Assembly: GCA_040217815.1 (NCBI GenBank)
Contig: JBEHWI010000015.1
Span: 17,442-81,441 of the forward strand
Source of the DNA: UBA5314 sp040217815
GTDB lineage: Bacteria > Bacillota > Syntrophomonadia > Syntrophomonadales > Syntrophomonadaceae
Length of the DNA: 64,000 bases
Direction of reading: 5' to 3'
Shown: positions 25,300 to 33,846 of the stretch, piece by piece
How positions within the stretch are numbered: the first letter of the stretch is position 1
Layout of the letters: the number at the start of each line of letters is the position of its first letter
The notes under the pieces: model-generated
Told to the model about the DNA's origin: nothing
Seen by the model: the letters and a program-made list of their open reading frames with translations, nothing else
Database searches by the model: none
Translations under genes and position numbers: made by a program

Positions 25300-25580
25300 C
25301 AGCTTGTCGACAAAGTCGTCAAGCTGCCCAGAGCGAGCGACGGAAGCGAAGAGTAAGGAATGTAAAAAGCCCGCGATTGAGTCGTACAAGAGTACGTTGA
25401 TTGAGCGGGTTTTTTACAATGACGCAGACGACGCCCAAGGACGGGCTAGTGCAAGCGATGTCCACGGACGGACAAGTGCAGCGATGCCAGGACGGCAAGG
25501 AGCTGCCGATGCCTGGACGGCAAAGAGCTGCGAATTCGCTTTTGTCGACGGTCTGGAAAAAGGCCACTAAGCCTTTTTCC
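25276..25580. repeat. Inverted-repeat element with hairpin ends and four tandem mini-hairpins
   Basis: The outer 40 bases at each end are inverted copies of each other, and each forms its own terminator-like hairpin with GTCGAC just inside. The interior has a 14-bp stem at about 25357-25420 (TGTAAAAAGCCCGC with GCGGGTTTTTTACA). Four hairpins follow at 25433-25446, 25459-25474, 25485-25497 and 25510-25522, each with GGAC in the loop and stems that change in a compensating way. No coding frame is convincing. It fills the 308-bp gap between yjdF and the next gene. Confidence 0.7.
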
Positions 25581-25598
25581 CAGTAGTCAATATTTCAC

Positions 25599-26582
25599 TC
25601 AGGGCAGCTGCCGTATGGTGCAGTTGCCTTCACAAATTATGGTCATCTTGTTAGTCCCATTGCCGAGCTGGACCCTGGAGACGTAATCATTTTTTTGATG
25701 ATACTGAACAGCATCCCGCTCTAAATTGCTACCGTCGGATTTTACCTGAACCTGCCCATTATTACCGTTGGCTGCCGCACTTGTGCTATAGGTCTGCCCA
25801 CTGACACCAGCGGATGTGGTCCAGGCTAGATTGCCGCTGATTCTCGCGGGGGCATCGTTAACAGCTGTTATGGACAGGTCGGCGCCGGCTGGTAGTAGAA
25901 CTTCACTGTCGGATCCGCCTATGATAACGTAGCTTGCTAACACCTTATCCGCAGTCAGGGCGACCTTCTGCGACGGGGCGTTTACTTCCAACTCCACCCG
26001 GGCCGGCAGACTTATCTTCAGGTTATGTCCGCCCGACAAGGTAATAAACAAGGTATTTCCCGCCTCCCGGGTGCTCACCTTCAAGGCCTGTTCCGCCATC
26101 TGCTGGGCTTCTTCTTTTGACTTGGCCCTTACCATAATATTGCCTCCGGCCAACATCGTCTCTATCGAAGTGCTGCGGATTTCCAACTGGGAGTTCTGCT
26201 CTGACGACAATACGATTTTTTGCACCTGTGAAGGTATCTGCACCTGGGTTTCTGGCAAAGCGATAGTATAATTAGAGAGCCGCAGCTGCTCCTGTACCCA
26301 CTCTGCGATTCCTACATCCTGGGCTGTTTTTAGACTCACTCCTGATACGACTAGAAACAGGATGATAATTATACTGAAAATATCGTAGCGGACCCGGCCA
26401 TCTTCGCTTTTCTTTAAATAAGTATAGACCAGAACCTCAATTCCCAGCACCACCAGTAGTAACGGCCACCAGCGCATAGCGGCGGTTATCGCCTGGGTAT
26501 TATATTGAGCCGCCATCAATCCCAATCCGCCTCCCACCAGGAGGAGCCCCATGGAAATGGTTCCTACCCGCCATTGTCTCAT
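25599..26582 (-). CDS. Membrane protein with LiaF-like N-terminus and predicted extracellular beta domain
   Basis: 327 residues. Three hydrophobic segments in the first 90 residues (MGLLLVGGGLGLMAA, WWPLLLVVLGIEVLV, IFSIIIILFLVVSGVSL) resemble the LiaI/LiaF-type membrane block. From about 110 the chain is beta-rich and polar with repeated LEIRST, LKISLPARVELEV and SYVIIGGSDSEVLL, like putative adhesin domains; two cysteines lie at the C-terminus (ICEGNCTI). It is the last gene of the ECF sigma operon and could sense envelope stress. Function is not established. Confidence 0.7.
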   Translation of the reverse strand: MRQWRVGTISMGLLLVGGGLGLMAAQYNTQAITAAMRWWPLLLVVLGIEVLVYTYLKKSEDGRVRYDIFSIIIILFLVVSGVSLKTAQDVGIAEWVQEQLRLSNYTIALPETQVQIPSQVQKIVLSSEQNSQLEIRSTSIETMLAGGNIMVRAKSKEEAQQMAEQALKVSTREAGNTLFITLSGGHNLKISLPARVELEVNAPSQKVALTADKVLASYVIIGGSDSEVLLPAGADLSITAVNDAPARISGNLAWTTSAGVSGQTYSTSAAANGNNGQVQVKSDGSNLERDAVQYHQKNDYVSRVQLGNGTNKMTIICEGNCTIRQLP

Positions 26583-27364
26583 TATGCTTCTTCCCCCTTC
26601 CCGGAGGACTTGCTTCCGGTCAGGAGCTTGATCCCTCCACCGATCAGTAACAAGGCCACTACACTGGTCTGGATATATGAGCGTATCGCCGCATTAAACC
26701 AGTGTCCTAAAACGGGACCTCCCAGGCGTTGCATTATAATCAGAACGCCTGCTGCTATAAGCCCCCAGCCAACCCATTTGGAATGCCGGGCAATCCAGTC
26801 AAAGAGATTGGGTGCATCGATCTTCAACTCTTCTTCTTCTTCCAGCAGGTGATATACATCAAAGATACCGAAGAACCATATTACCGGAGCCAGGAAGGCC
26901 AGTATGCTCATCTCCAGCCAGTCGCCCAGAAACAAAACCAGGAAAAAGGCCGCCATCAACTGGGCACCCGGTTTTAAGAGCCCCATAAACATGTGCCCGG
27001 CTCCAGGTATCGCTGAAAAAGCCAGGGTCACCAGCTTGCGGTTGCTGATCATGAGCTGCCTTTCATCTTCCTGGCCAGGATTAGGTTCACCATCACCAGT
27101 TGCCCGGGCACCTCCCGGTAAGCCGGCCAGCTTCAGGGCTTCCGCAAACGCGGTGAACCAGATCAGGGCTGCACAGAAAAAGGTCAGGGGTACCATCATT
27201 TGGTTCATGGCCCAACCCAGGCTGGAAATCATTCCTCCTGCGAAACATACACCAATAAAGGTCATAAAGAATACCATGGCCCGGTGCGGCCACCCTACAT
27301 AGAGATGGCTTAAACCCGGCAACGGGGATAGAATAAACACCAGGAACCTGCTTTTTTTCTTCAT
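26582..27364 (-). CDS. Polytopic membrane protein of the ECF sigma operon
   Basis: 260 residues with about seven hydrophobic segments in two similar halves: FILSPLPGLSHLYVGW near the start and FSAIPGAGHMFMGL near 115. Both carry the P-G-x-x-H/G pattern of TM2-like short membrane repeats. A cytoplasmic acidic stretch (LLEEEEELKIDAPN) lies near 175. It overlaps the anti-sigma stop by four bases and ends at the start of the next gene, so all are translated together. Role unknown. Confidence 0.7.
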   Translation of the reverse strand: MKKKSRFLVFILSPLPGLSHLYVGWPHRAMVFFMTFIGVCFAGGMISSLGWAMNQMMVPLTFFCAALIWFTAFAEALKLAGLPGGARATGDGEPNPGQEDERQLMISNRKLVTLAFSAIPGAGHMFMGLLKPGAQLMAAFFLVLFLGDWLEMSILAFLAPVIWFFGIFDVYHLLEEEEELKIDAPNLFDWIARHSKWVGWGLIAAGVLIIMQRLGGPVLGHWFNAAIRSYIQTSVVALLLIGGGIKLLTGSKSSGKGEEA

Positions 27365-27837
27365 CTCTTAACCTCCTTGCCATCCAGGGTGTGCAGTTTC
27401 TCGATCCGCCCCCAGGTGCTGTCCATCAACTGCTCGGGCCAACTGGATAAAAATGAATTGATTTTTTGTGAATAGTTCGGCGAATGTCTGACCGGAACCT
27501 CAGAAGCCTTTAGGGCCAGGGTTTGGAATACGCCTCCCCCCATCAACATTACCGTTAAAATAGCTGCCGCAACATAATTGGCCGCCAGCCAGCGGGGTTT
27601 AAAATCCTTGCGGGGAAGCTCCAATACCACCGGGCTCCGCAGCCTCTGGCCGGTCGTTTGGGTGAAGTCAGCCGGAATGCGCTGCTCTATAGACTTCAGG
27701 TCAGCCTGCTCCAGAGCTAGAAGAAAAAGTTCGAGGCATTTATCACACTCCAATAAATGATCTTCCATGGCTAAAAGGTCTAAGCTTGCCTCTTTACGGT
27801 AAAATGCCGACCATTCCTCGGCGCTGTAATGCTTCAT
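27361..27837 (-). CDS. Anti-sigma factor with zinc-finger-like motif
   Basis: 158 residues. HLLECDKCLELFL gives the H-x3-C-x2-C pattern of ZAS anti-sigma domains, with an earlier acidic helix. One membrane segment (NYVAAAILTVMLMGGGVFQTL, about 88-108) splits cytoplasmic and external parts; the external tail is about 45 residues. It should hold the ECF factor encoded just upstream until a signal releases it. The ATG at 27837 follows GGAAGGAGGGG and overlaps the sigma gene. Confidence 0.8.
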   Translation of the reverse strand: MKHYSAEEWSAFYRKEASLDLLAMEDHLLECDKCLELFLLALEQADLKSIEQRIPADFTQTTGQRLRSPVVLELPRKDFKPRWLAANYVAAAILTVMLMGGGVFQTLALKASEVPVRHSPNYSQKINSFLSSWPEQLMDSTWGRIEKLHTLDGKEVKR

Positions 27838-28406
27838 GCTTTCCCCTCCTTCCAAAGCTGGCGTAAGAGCTTCCTGGCTCGATACAGCCTGGTCTCAACG
27901 GTTTTAACACTGATGCCCTCCTCCCGGGCGATCTGTTGATAGGATTTATCTTGAAAATGGTATTTTATCAAAACCGTTCGGTACCGGTCGGGTAAACTGC
28001 TGCATAATTCCCGGATATAAACCTCCCTTTCCTTGCTGATAAATGCTTCTTCCGGGTTGGGGAGGCTGTCAGCAAGGGGTTTTCCTATATCGGTATCTGA
28101 CAGTTCGTATCCCTGAACACTTCTCTGCTTCTTTCGCTTCCAATCGATGGCCTTATTGGTAGTTATTCTTCCCACCCAGGCCTTGAGGTGATCCGGCTGG
28201 AAAGAAGGCAAAGACCGATATATCTGCAGGAAAACTTCCTGGGCTATATCCTGGGCATCATCCGTATTATCGACGAAGCGAAGGATTATAGCAAAGACAT
28301 AGGCTTTGTAGTGCTCTATCAGAACCTCAAAGGTTTGTTGATCCTCAGTCTTGTAGAGCTCTAGCCATGCTGCATCATTCCAAACCGCAATCACCTCCTT
28401 TCCCAT
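27834..28406 (-). CDS. ECF-type RNA polymerase sigma factor
   Basis: About 190 residues. Region 2: FVDNTDDAQDIAQEVFLQIYRSL and LKAWVGRITTNKAIDWKRKK; region 4: LPDRYRTVLIKYHFQDKSYQQIAREEGISVKTVETRLYRARKLL. It should direct polymerase to a small regulon, probably including its own operon. A strong ribosome binding site, GGAGGTGAT, lies inside the frame and fits no ATG, GTG or TTG at normal spacing, so the true start is uncertain. I list the ATG at 28406. Confidence 0.9.
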   Translation of the reverse strand: MGKEVIAVWNDAAWLELYKTEDQQTFEVLIEHYKAYVFAIILRFVDNTDDAQDIAQEVFLQIYRSLPSFQPDHLKAWVGRITTNKAIDWKRKKQRSVQGYELSDTDIGKPLADSLPNPEEAFISKEREVYIRELCSSLPDRYRTVLIKYHFQDKSYQQIAREEGISVKTVETRLYRARKLLRQLWKEGKA

Positions 28407-28481
28407 CACTAATAACAACGTTTTTAAGGCCTTGATCCCTTCAAAATTTATTTATCCTCTTCTATATTGCCGCATTTACGT

Positions 28482-28508
28482 TAAAAAGCCAGGAATTTTC
28501 CCTGGCTT
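28482..28508 (-). terminator. Terminator of the 793-residue ABC permease gene
   Basis: AAGCCAGG and CCTGGCTT pair over a 7-base loop; on the minus strand the stem is followed by TTTAACG. It stands 43 bases past the permease stop. Confidence 0.7.
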
Positions 28509-28550
28509 CAGTACTCTGTCTAACGCTGTATCCGGCAAAGTCCCAATTGA

Positions 28551-30932
28551 TTAATCGGTGCTCTTCAAAGCTTCCACCAGGTCTATCTGTTTAAGGCGGG
28601 GCAAAACCAGGGCAAAGCCCAGTACAATAAAGACGATAGTGCCCACAGCGCTCATTACATAAGTTCGGGGATAAATAATAAACGGCAGGCTGTAATAATC
28701 ATTGGTAGCAGAAGTCAGGTAGAGGCTGCCCAGGTAGCGCCCCAAAGGCAGACCGATAATTACTCCGATGATCGACTGAATCAGGGTCTCCTTGAATAAC
28801 AGCCCGGTCAATTCCCGGCGAGTATAGCCCAGAACCCTCATACTGGCCAGTTCTCTTTGTTTTTCATTGAAGTTCATATAGGTTGAGTTATAGGTTATAG
28901 CCATACCCAGGAGGGCGGCAAACATTATCATTACCGCAATCGATGCGACGGCGCTATCCAGCATCTGGTTCCAACCGGTTCTTTCATCGGCTTTGCTCAC
29001 TATGGAGCTGATAGTAGTCATATCCTGCAGGCGCTTCTCAAAACGCTCCGCCTGGTTGGAATCCACCCGGACCAGAATCCTGGTGAAAAGCTGGCTTTCA
29101 CCCAGAAGGCGGTTAGCCGTATTAAGAGACACATATGAGCCTCCGCCCATTAACGCCTGATTGAGAGCAACTACCTTGAGCTGACCTTTACGCACCGCTC
29201 CCTCATTCATTTTAGTCTCCACATTGACCATATCCCCTACTTTAAGTCCCAGCTTTTTAGCCGCCCGTTCACTCATAACCACCCCTTCTTCCGGGATGGG
29301 CAGAACAGTATCATCTGCTGAAAAGACACCCAGGAAATCCTGCCCGGGATTCACCCCGTAAAACATGTCGTTCTCTTCACGGCTGCCGCCAACCGCTGTC
29401 AGGGCCACCGGCACTTCCAGCACCGGCGCCATTCTTTTCACTTCCTCCCACTGGCTCCACCCGATAATCTCTGATTCTTTAACCGGGCTGGAGAGCTGCA
29501 CCAGATAATCATAATTGTTTTCGAGGGCGAAATGCCTGGTCAACATATAGTCGATAGCATCGTTCATAAACAGAGTGATTACCAGAACTACTGCTGTAAA
29601 GGCGAATCCCAGCACCGTTACTATAAAGCGGGTCCGGTTGCGCAGCATGCTGCGCAGGCTCATGCGCCAGCCGCTGCCTAGACGTTTCCATACACCCGGT
29701 AAGCGCTCTAAAAGGATGCGGCGTCCCCGTTGCGGCGCCCTGGGCCGCATCGATTCGGCCGGATTGATGTGGATTACTCCCAGACAGGCCATTACACCGG
29801 ATACTCCTCCCACCAGCAGGCTGAGCAGCACGCTGTTGACTATGGCGGTCAGGTTCAGGCCGCCGATTACACTGGGCAGGTTAAAATATACGGCATACAT
29901 ATCTGAAAATACCGAAGCCAGGGCTATTCCGAGTATGCTGCCCAGGAAGGCGCCGGTAAGGGATATGCTCAAAGCATAGGCCACATAGTGGTTTATGATC
30001 CGCAGGCTGCTGTAGCCCAGGGCTTTAAAAACTCCGATCGTGGTGCGCTCGTTTCTGATAAGACGCCCCAAAAGCATAAACTGGATGCCCGCGGCGATAA
30101 TGAAGAAAAAGAGAGGCAGATAGAGGGCGGAGATCTTGAGCTGCTGTAATTCACCTTTTAAAACCGAATGACTCAATTGATCATCCCTGGGATAGGCAGC
30201 CAGATTACCATAGGTACTCAATCGGTCCTTAACTTGTTTTTCGACCTCATCAGGTGAAGCTCCCGGAGTAAGCTGAATGGCTATCTGATTGATCTGGCCC
30301 TGCATATTGAGGATCTTTTGCGCCCGGTCGCGCGGCATCATTAGCAAGCCAAATTCGTTCGGATCAGGCATCCAGGAGGCAGTGTCTTTCATCAGGTATA
30401 CAAATTCCGGGCTGGCCGCAGTGCCGATTACGGTCAGGGGCACTTCCTTTCCCTCGGCAATTACCTTAAAGCTCGAGCCTGGCTGGAGTTTGTTGGCCCT
30501 GGCGAAAGCAGGATCCAGCAGGACTTCGATATCCTGTCCACTGTTCTTCCTAAAATCCCTACCACTGATAAGCTGCAGGTTGTTCAGGCGGGTTTCATCA
30601 TCCAGATCAAAGGTAGCCAGCCTCAGGGTTCCCCTGCCTCCCTGTGGCTTGATGAAGGCAAGGTCCCGGCGGATGCTCCCACTGGCCCTGGCTACGCCAG
30701 GTACATCGGTAAGCTGTCTGACCACACCTTCGGGCGCTTTTACCACCATGAAAAAATAGTCGGCGAAGCGGGTTTGCTGGTAAAAATCGCTTTGCGAGCG
30801 GTTGAGATTATAATAGGCGGTAGTCATGGCAATGTAAATGAGAACACCGAGCATTACTACAACGCTTAATGCGACAAATTGACCCGGATTCTTTCTGACC
30901 CGGCGAAGTATTCTACGGCTCAGTATGTTCAA
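28551..30932 (-). CDS. ABC transporter permease, FtsX/MacB type (two-domain)
   Basis: 793 residues with the duplicated FtsX-like plan: one N-terminal helix, a long extracellular MacB-type domain, three helices near 270-390, a second extracellular domain and three helices at the C-terminus (MIMFAALLGMAITYNSTYMN near 690). The conserved cytoplasmic stretch TTIGVFKALGYS and its copy ELASMRVLGYTRREL contact the ATPase. Together with the adaptor and ATPase upstream it should form an exporter or mechanotransmitter. Start is TTG behind GAAGGGAATG. Substrate unknown. Confidence 0.87.
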   Translation of the reverse strand: MNILSRRILRRVRKNPGQFVALSVVVMLGVLIYIAMTTAYYNLNRSQSDFYQQTRFADYFFMVVKAPEGVVRQLTDVPGVARASGSIRRDLAFIKPQGGRGTLRLATFDLDDETRLNNLQLISGRDFRKNSGQDIEVLLDPAFARANKLQPGSSFKVIAEGKEVPLTVIGTAASPEFVYLMKDTASWMPDPNEFGLLMMPRDRAQKILNMQGQINQIAIQLTPGASPDEVEKQVKDRLSTYGNLAAYPRDDQLSHSVLKGELQQLKISALYLPLFFFIIAAGIQFMLLGRLIRNERTTIGVFKALGYSSLRIINHYVAYALSISLTGAFLGSILGIALASVFSDMYAVYFNLPSVIGGLNLTAIVNSVLLSLLVGGVSGVMACLGVIHINPAESMRPRAPQRGRRILLERLPGVWKRLGSGWRMSLRSMLRNRTRFIVTVLGFAFTAVVLVITLFMNDAIDYMLTRHFALENNYDYLVQLSSPVKESEIIGWSQWEEVKRMAPVLEVPVALTAVGGSREENDMFYGVNPGQDFLGVFSADDTVLPIPEEGVVMSERAAKKLGLKVGDMVNVETKMNEGAVRKGQLKVVALNQALMGGGSYVSLNTANRLLGESQLFTRILVRVDSNQAERFEKRLQDMTTISSIVSKADERTGWNQMLDSAVASIAVMIMFAALLGMAITYNSTYMNFNEKQRELASMRVLGYTRRELTGLLFKETLIQSIIGVIIGLPLGRYLGSLYLTSATNDYYSLPFIIYPRTYVMSAVGTIVFIVLGFALVLPRLKQIDLVEALKSTD

Positions 30933-31015
30933 CGCTGCTCATTCCCTTCGGGCCGGTTCGTTTGACGATTGCATCAAGAAGCAGATTTTATGCCAATGCT
31001 CATTCTACAACGACC

Positions 31016-32176
31016 TCATTGGACCTTGACCCGGGCCTTTTCGGCAAGGGTTTGACCCCCGTCCTTGATGATAAGATCGCCTTCTTTAATTCCGGAAGTA
31101 GCCTCCACATATTCCTTTCCTTTGAGTCCCAATTCAATGTCTTGATATACAACCCGATTATTGTTGATCTTCATGATCTGGTAACGACCATCCCCGGTGC
31201 TTTTCAGGGCCTCCCGGGGCACCAGCAATACTCCATCCCGGCGGGCCGTTTCTATGCTGACCCGCACTTCATAACCGGGTTTTAGTTTAGAACCGGAATT
31301 CAATTTGATCATTACCGGAACGCGGCGCTGTTCAACGCCCAGAGCTGAGATTTTGGCAAAAGCACGGGGTTTGATCTCATTAACCACTCCGGAGAGCACT
31401 TCTTGCCCGAGCACCGTCGCTGTTACGGAAACCGGCTGACCCACCTGGACGTCGCCCAGATCATCGCTCAAAAGATCGGCCTGTATCTCCAATTGTGATG
31501 TGGTACCGATCTGAGCCAGCAGGCTTCCCGGGGTTATATACATTCCTTCCTTACCCGGCAGGTCCAATACCGCTCCATCTATGGGGCTTTTAATGGTAAG
31601 GGAGCTGCGTTTGCTCTGCAGACTGCCGGTCAGATCAGAATAAATAGCAATTTTGTTTTGCACCTGGCCCATATACTGGCCCTGTAGTTCAACCTGCTGC
31701 ACCGCCTTTTGCAGGCGGTCCCGGGCCTCTTCATAATCGGCTTGGCTGACAGCCCCCATTTCATAAAGAGACTTCTGCCGGTCAAAGGCGGTTTGAGCCT
31801 GACTGCTTTCAATTTCGTAGCCGGACATAGTCAGTTCGGCCTGGCTGAGCTCCCCCCGGGCCAGGGCCAGTTGAGCCTGCGTTTGCTCGGTTTCCGCATC
31901 CAGATCCGGATTGATAAGCCTCATTAAAACGGTTCCCGAGCTTACCTGCTGTCCGGTCGCAACCATTACTTCTTCAACCAGGCCGTAGTTCTGAGCCTCA
32001 ACATCATACTGGTCCACTGTTTTAACATATCCGGTCTCACTTATACTGTTGGTGAGAACTCCTTTTTGAATCTTGACTGTCGCCACCGACTGAGCACTGC
32101 TGACATAATAAAAAGCAGAGATGAGAATTAACAAAACCGAAGCCCCAACTATCCACAATAATTTTTTATTCTTCAC
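31016..32176 (-). CDS. Membrane fusion/adaptor protein of the HlyD family (MacA-like)
   Basis: 386 residues with one N-terminal membrane helix (LLWIVGASVLLILISAFYYV). A biotinyl-lipoyl-like half follows (SETGYVKTVDQYDVEAQNYG), then a coiled-coil hairpin around 85-190, the second lipoyl half (SPIDGAVLDLPGKEGMYI), and beta-barrel and C-terminal domains. In Gram-positives such adaptors sit on the outer face of the membrane and work with MacB-type permeases. Start is GTG with GGGGAG upstream. Same orientation as the ATPase and permease, with short gaps. Confidence 0.87.
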   Translation of the reverse strand: MKNKKLLWIVGASVLLILISAFYYVSSAQSVATVKIQKGVLTNSISETGYVKTVDQYDVEAQNYGLVEEVMVATGQQVSSGTVLMRLINPDLDAETEQTQAQLALARGELSQAELTMSGYEIESSQAQTAFDRQKSLYEMGAVSQADYEEARDRLQKAVQQVELQGQYMGQVQNKIAIYSDLTGSLQSKRSSLTIKSPIDGAVLDLPGKEGMYITPGSLLAQIGTTSQLEIQADLLSDDLGDVQVGQPVSVTATVLGQEVLSGVVNEIKPRAFAKISALGVEQRRVPVMIKLNSGSKLKPGYEVRVSIETARRDGVLLVPREALKSTGDGRYQIMKINNNRVVYQDIELGLKGKEYVEATSGIKEGDLIIKDGGQTLAEKARVKVQ

Positions 32177-32236
32177 CGCAACTCTCCCCTTCCATATTAC
32201 CCGCAGAACACCCTGGTGTATCGAAGTAACAACTTA

Positions 32237-32947
32237 TCACCACTCGATCATTTCCGGATCGAGCGGTTCCTGGTTAACGCGCAGTTCCACTATACTGCCA
32301 CTGCGCATCCTGATCACCCTTTGACCCATATCGGCAATAGCAGTATTGTGAGTCACTATAATCACGGTGCTTCCGGTTTCCTGGTTTACCCGCCCCAGCA
32401 AGGCCAGAACACTCTTACCGGTCTGGTAATCCAATGCCCCGGTGGGTTCGTCGCATAGTAAAAGACGCGGCTTTTTCACCATTGCCCGGGCAATGGCCAC
32501 CCGCTGCTGTTCTCCTCCGGAGAGCTGGGCGGGGAAATGGCCGGCCCGTTCAGCCAGGCCGACCAGTTCAAGGACTTCGCCAACTGGCATGGGGTCCTCG
32601 ACCAGTTGTGCAGCCAGAGAGACGTTCTCCTCGGCAGTTAAATCGGGAATCAAGTTGTAGAATTGAAAGACAAACCCCACCTGGTGGCGGCGGTATTGAG
32701 TGAGTTCTCTGTCCGAAGCATGAGTTAAATCACGGCCTTGAAAGAGGATTTCCCCTGAAGTCGGCTGGTCCATTCCTCCCAGGATATTGAGCAGGGTGCT
32801 CTTCCCTGAGCCGCTGGGGCCCATAATAACCATGAGTTCACCCTTCATGATATCCACCGTGCTCTCCAGCAAGGCATCCACTATTACCTCACCCATCTGG
32901 TACTGTTTGGTTATTTCATGCAGGTGGATCAGTACCTCTTGCTCCAT
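32237..32947 (-). CDS. ABC transporter ATP-binding protein (MacB/LolD class)
   Basis: 236 residues. Walker A GPSGSGKST near 43, Q-loop VFQFYNLIPDL, signature LSGGEQQRVAIARA, Walker B LLLCDEPTGALD and switch His in VTHN are all intact. It powers the 793-residue permease and adaptor encoded next. Start ATG follows GGGAGAG. The TetR gene lies 107 bases upstream in the same direction. Confidence 0.93.
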   Translation of the reverse strand: MEQEVLIHLHEITKQYQMGEVIVDALLESTVDIMKGELMVIMGPSGSGKSTLLNILGGMDQPTSGEILFQGRDLTHASDRELTQYRRHQVGFVFQFYNLIPDLTAEENVSLAAQLVEDPMPVGEVLELVGLAERAGHFPAQLSGGEQQRVAIARAMVKKPRLLLCDEPTGALDYQTGKSVLALLGRVNQETGSTVIIVTHNTAIADMGQRVIRMRSGSIVELRVNQEPLDPEMIEW

Positions 32948-33054
32948 AATGCTCTCCCACTTTTCGTTAGAATAGCGATTTTTCTTAATTATACGGCTCC
33001 ATTAAGGTGCAATGAATCCTCTGTTGGTCTTAATTCGGAGTATTTGGAAGACCG

Positions 33055-33693
33055 CTATAGTCGTTGTGCTTCATCCTTGTAGAATAACTTTTCAAAATAC
33101 TCAAGGTATTGTTCGGCATCAGAGGTAAGCCTTTGATAGTCGATCGGCTCCTGGGATACTTTGAGTTTTTCAATCCATTCATTATTGAAACCATCAAAAG
33201 CCCATATAACGGTATTTATTGTCTTGTTTATATCCAGGCCTTCTTTGAATTTAGACATATCAAGATTGCCAAAAAACCTTGTTCTTACTTCAGCCGCGGT
33301 TTCCCCTTGAACCTTCTTATAATAAGAAACCGCCACCTCCGAGCTGTCCAAAACCAGCATTTCCAGGAATTTAAACATGGCCGGGTGCTCATACATCATC
33401 TCCAATTTGACATTAAGGGCCATCCGGTATTTTGCAAAAAAGTCCGTTATATCCATATCCATTTTTTCATAAAAAGCTTCCATAGTTAGTTTATAAACAT
33501 AATCACAGAGATAAATGAACAGCCCCCTCTTGCTGCCAAAATAATGAAACAGAGCCCCCTTGGAAATCTCGGCTTTGGCAACAATGACATCGGTGGCGGT
33601 CTGTTTGTATCCTTTGTCGGAGAATTCCTCCAGAGCCGCATTGATAATGCGTTTTTTCTTTTGTGGATCAAGATTTTCAAATGATTTGTTCAT
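33055..33693 (-). CDS. TetR family transcriptional regulator
   Basis: About 212 residues. The helix-turn-helix is KKKRIINAALEEFSDKGYKQTATDVIVAKAEISKGALFHYFGSK; the rest is the ligand-binding helical domain, rich in aromatics and hydrophobics. It should repress its own promoter through the two operators upstream and may control the export system encoded downstream. The frame extends to a TTG at 33732, but that codon lies in the second operator; the ATG at 33693 with GGTGATG before it is more likely. Confidence 0.9.
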   Translation of the reverse strand: MNKSFENLDPQKKKRIINAALEEFSDKGYKQTATDVIVAKAEISKGALFHYFGSKRGLFIYLCDYVYKLTMEAFYEKMDMDITDFFAKYRMALNVKLEMMYEHPAMFKFLEMLVLDSSEVAVSYYKKVQGETAAEVRTRFFGNLDMSKFKEGLDINKTINTVIWAFDGFNNEWIEKLKVSQEPIDYQRLTSDAEQYLEYFEKLFYKDEAQRL

Positions 33694-33715
33694 AGGCATC
33701 ACCATAATTTTCATG

Positions 33716-33766
33716 TTGACTGTTTTGGTCAAAAATATTGTACTGCTAATTGACTAAACCAGTCAA
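33716..33766. promoter_or_regulatory. Two 17-bp TetR operators on the tetR promoter
   Basis: TTGACT-N5-AGTCAA at 33750-33766 and TTGACT-N5-GGTCAA at 33716-33732 have centres 34 bp apart. On the minus strand the first contains the -35 hexamer TTGACT, followed after 18 bases by TACAAT (33737-33742). The second covers the predicted transcription start. This layout fits autorepression. Confidence 0.75.
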
Positions 33767-33846
33767 CTAGCCGCAATAATAATTTCCAAAAATTCCATTA
33801 TGGATTGAGTTCCTATTAAAAACGTCTGCAGGAAGTATTTAAAGCG

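Noticed and set aside
25433..25522. Possible CRISPR array because of repeats spaced about 25 bases apart
   Set aside because: Repeats and spacers are not distinct, units vary within the arms, and no cas genes are near; a hairpin array explains it better.
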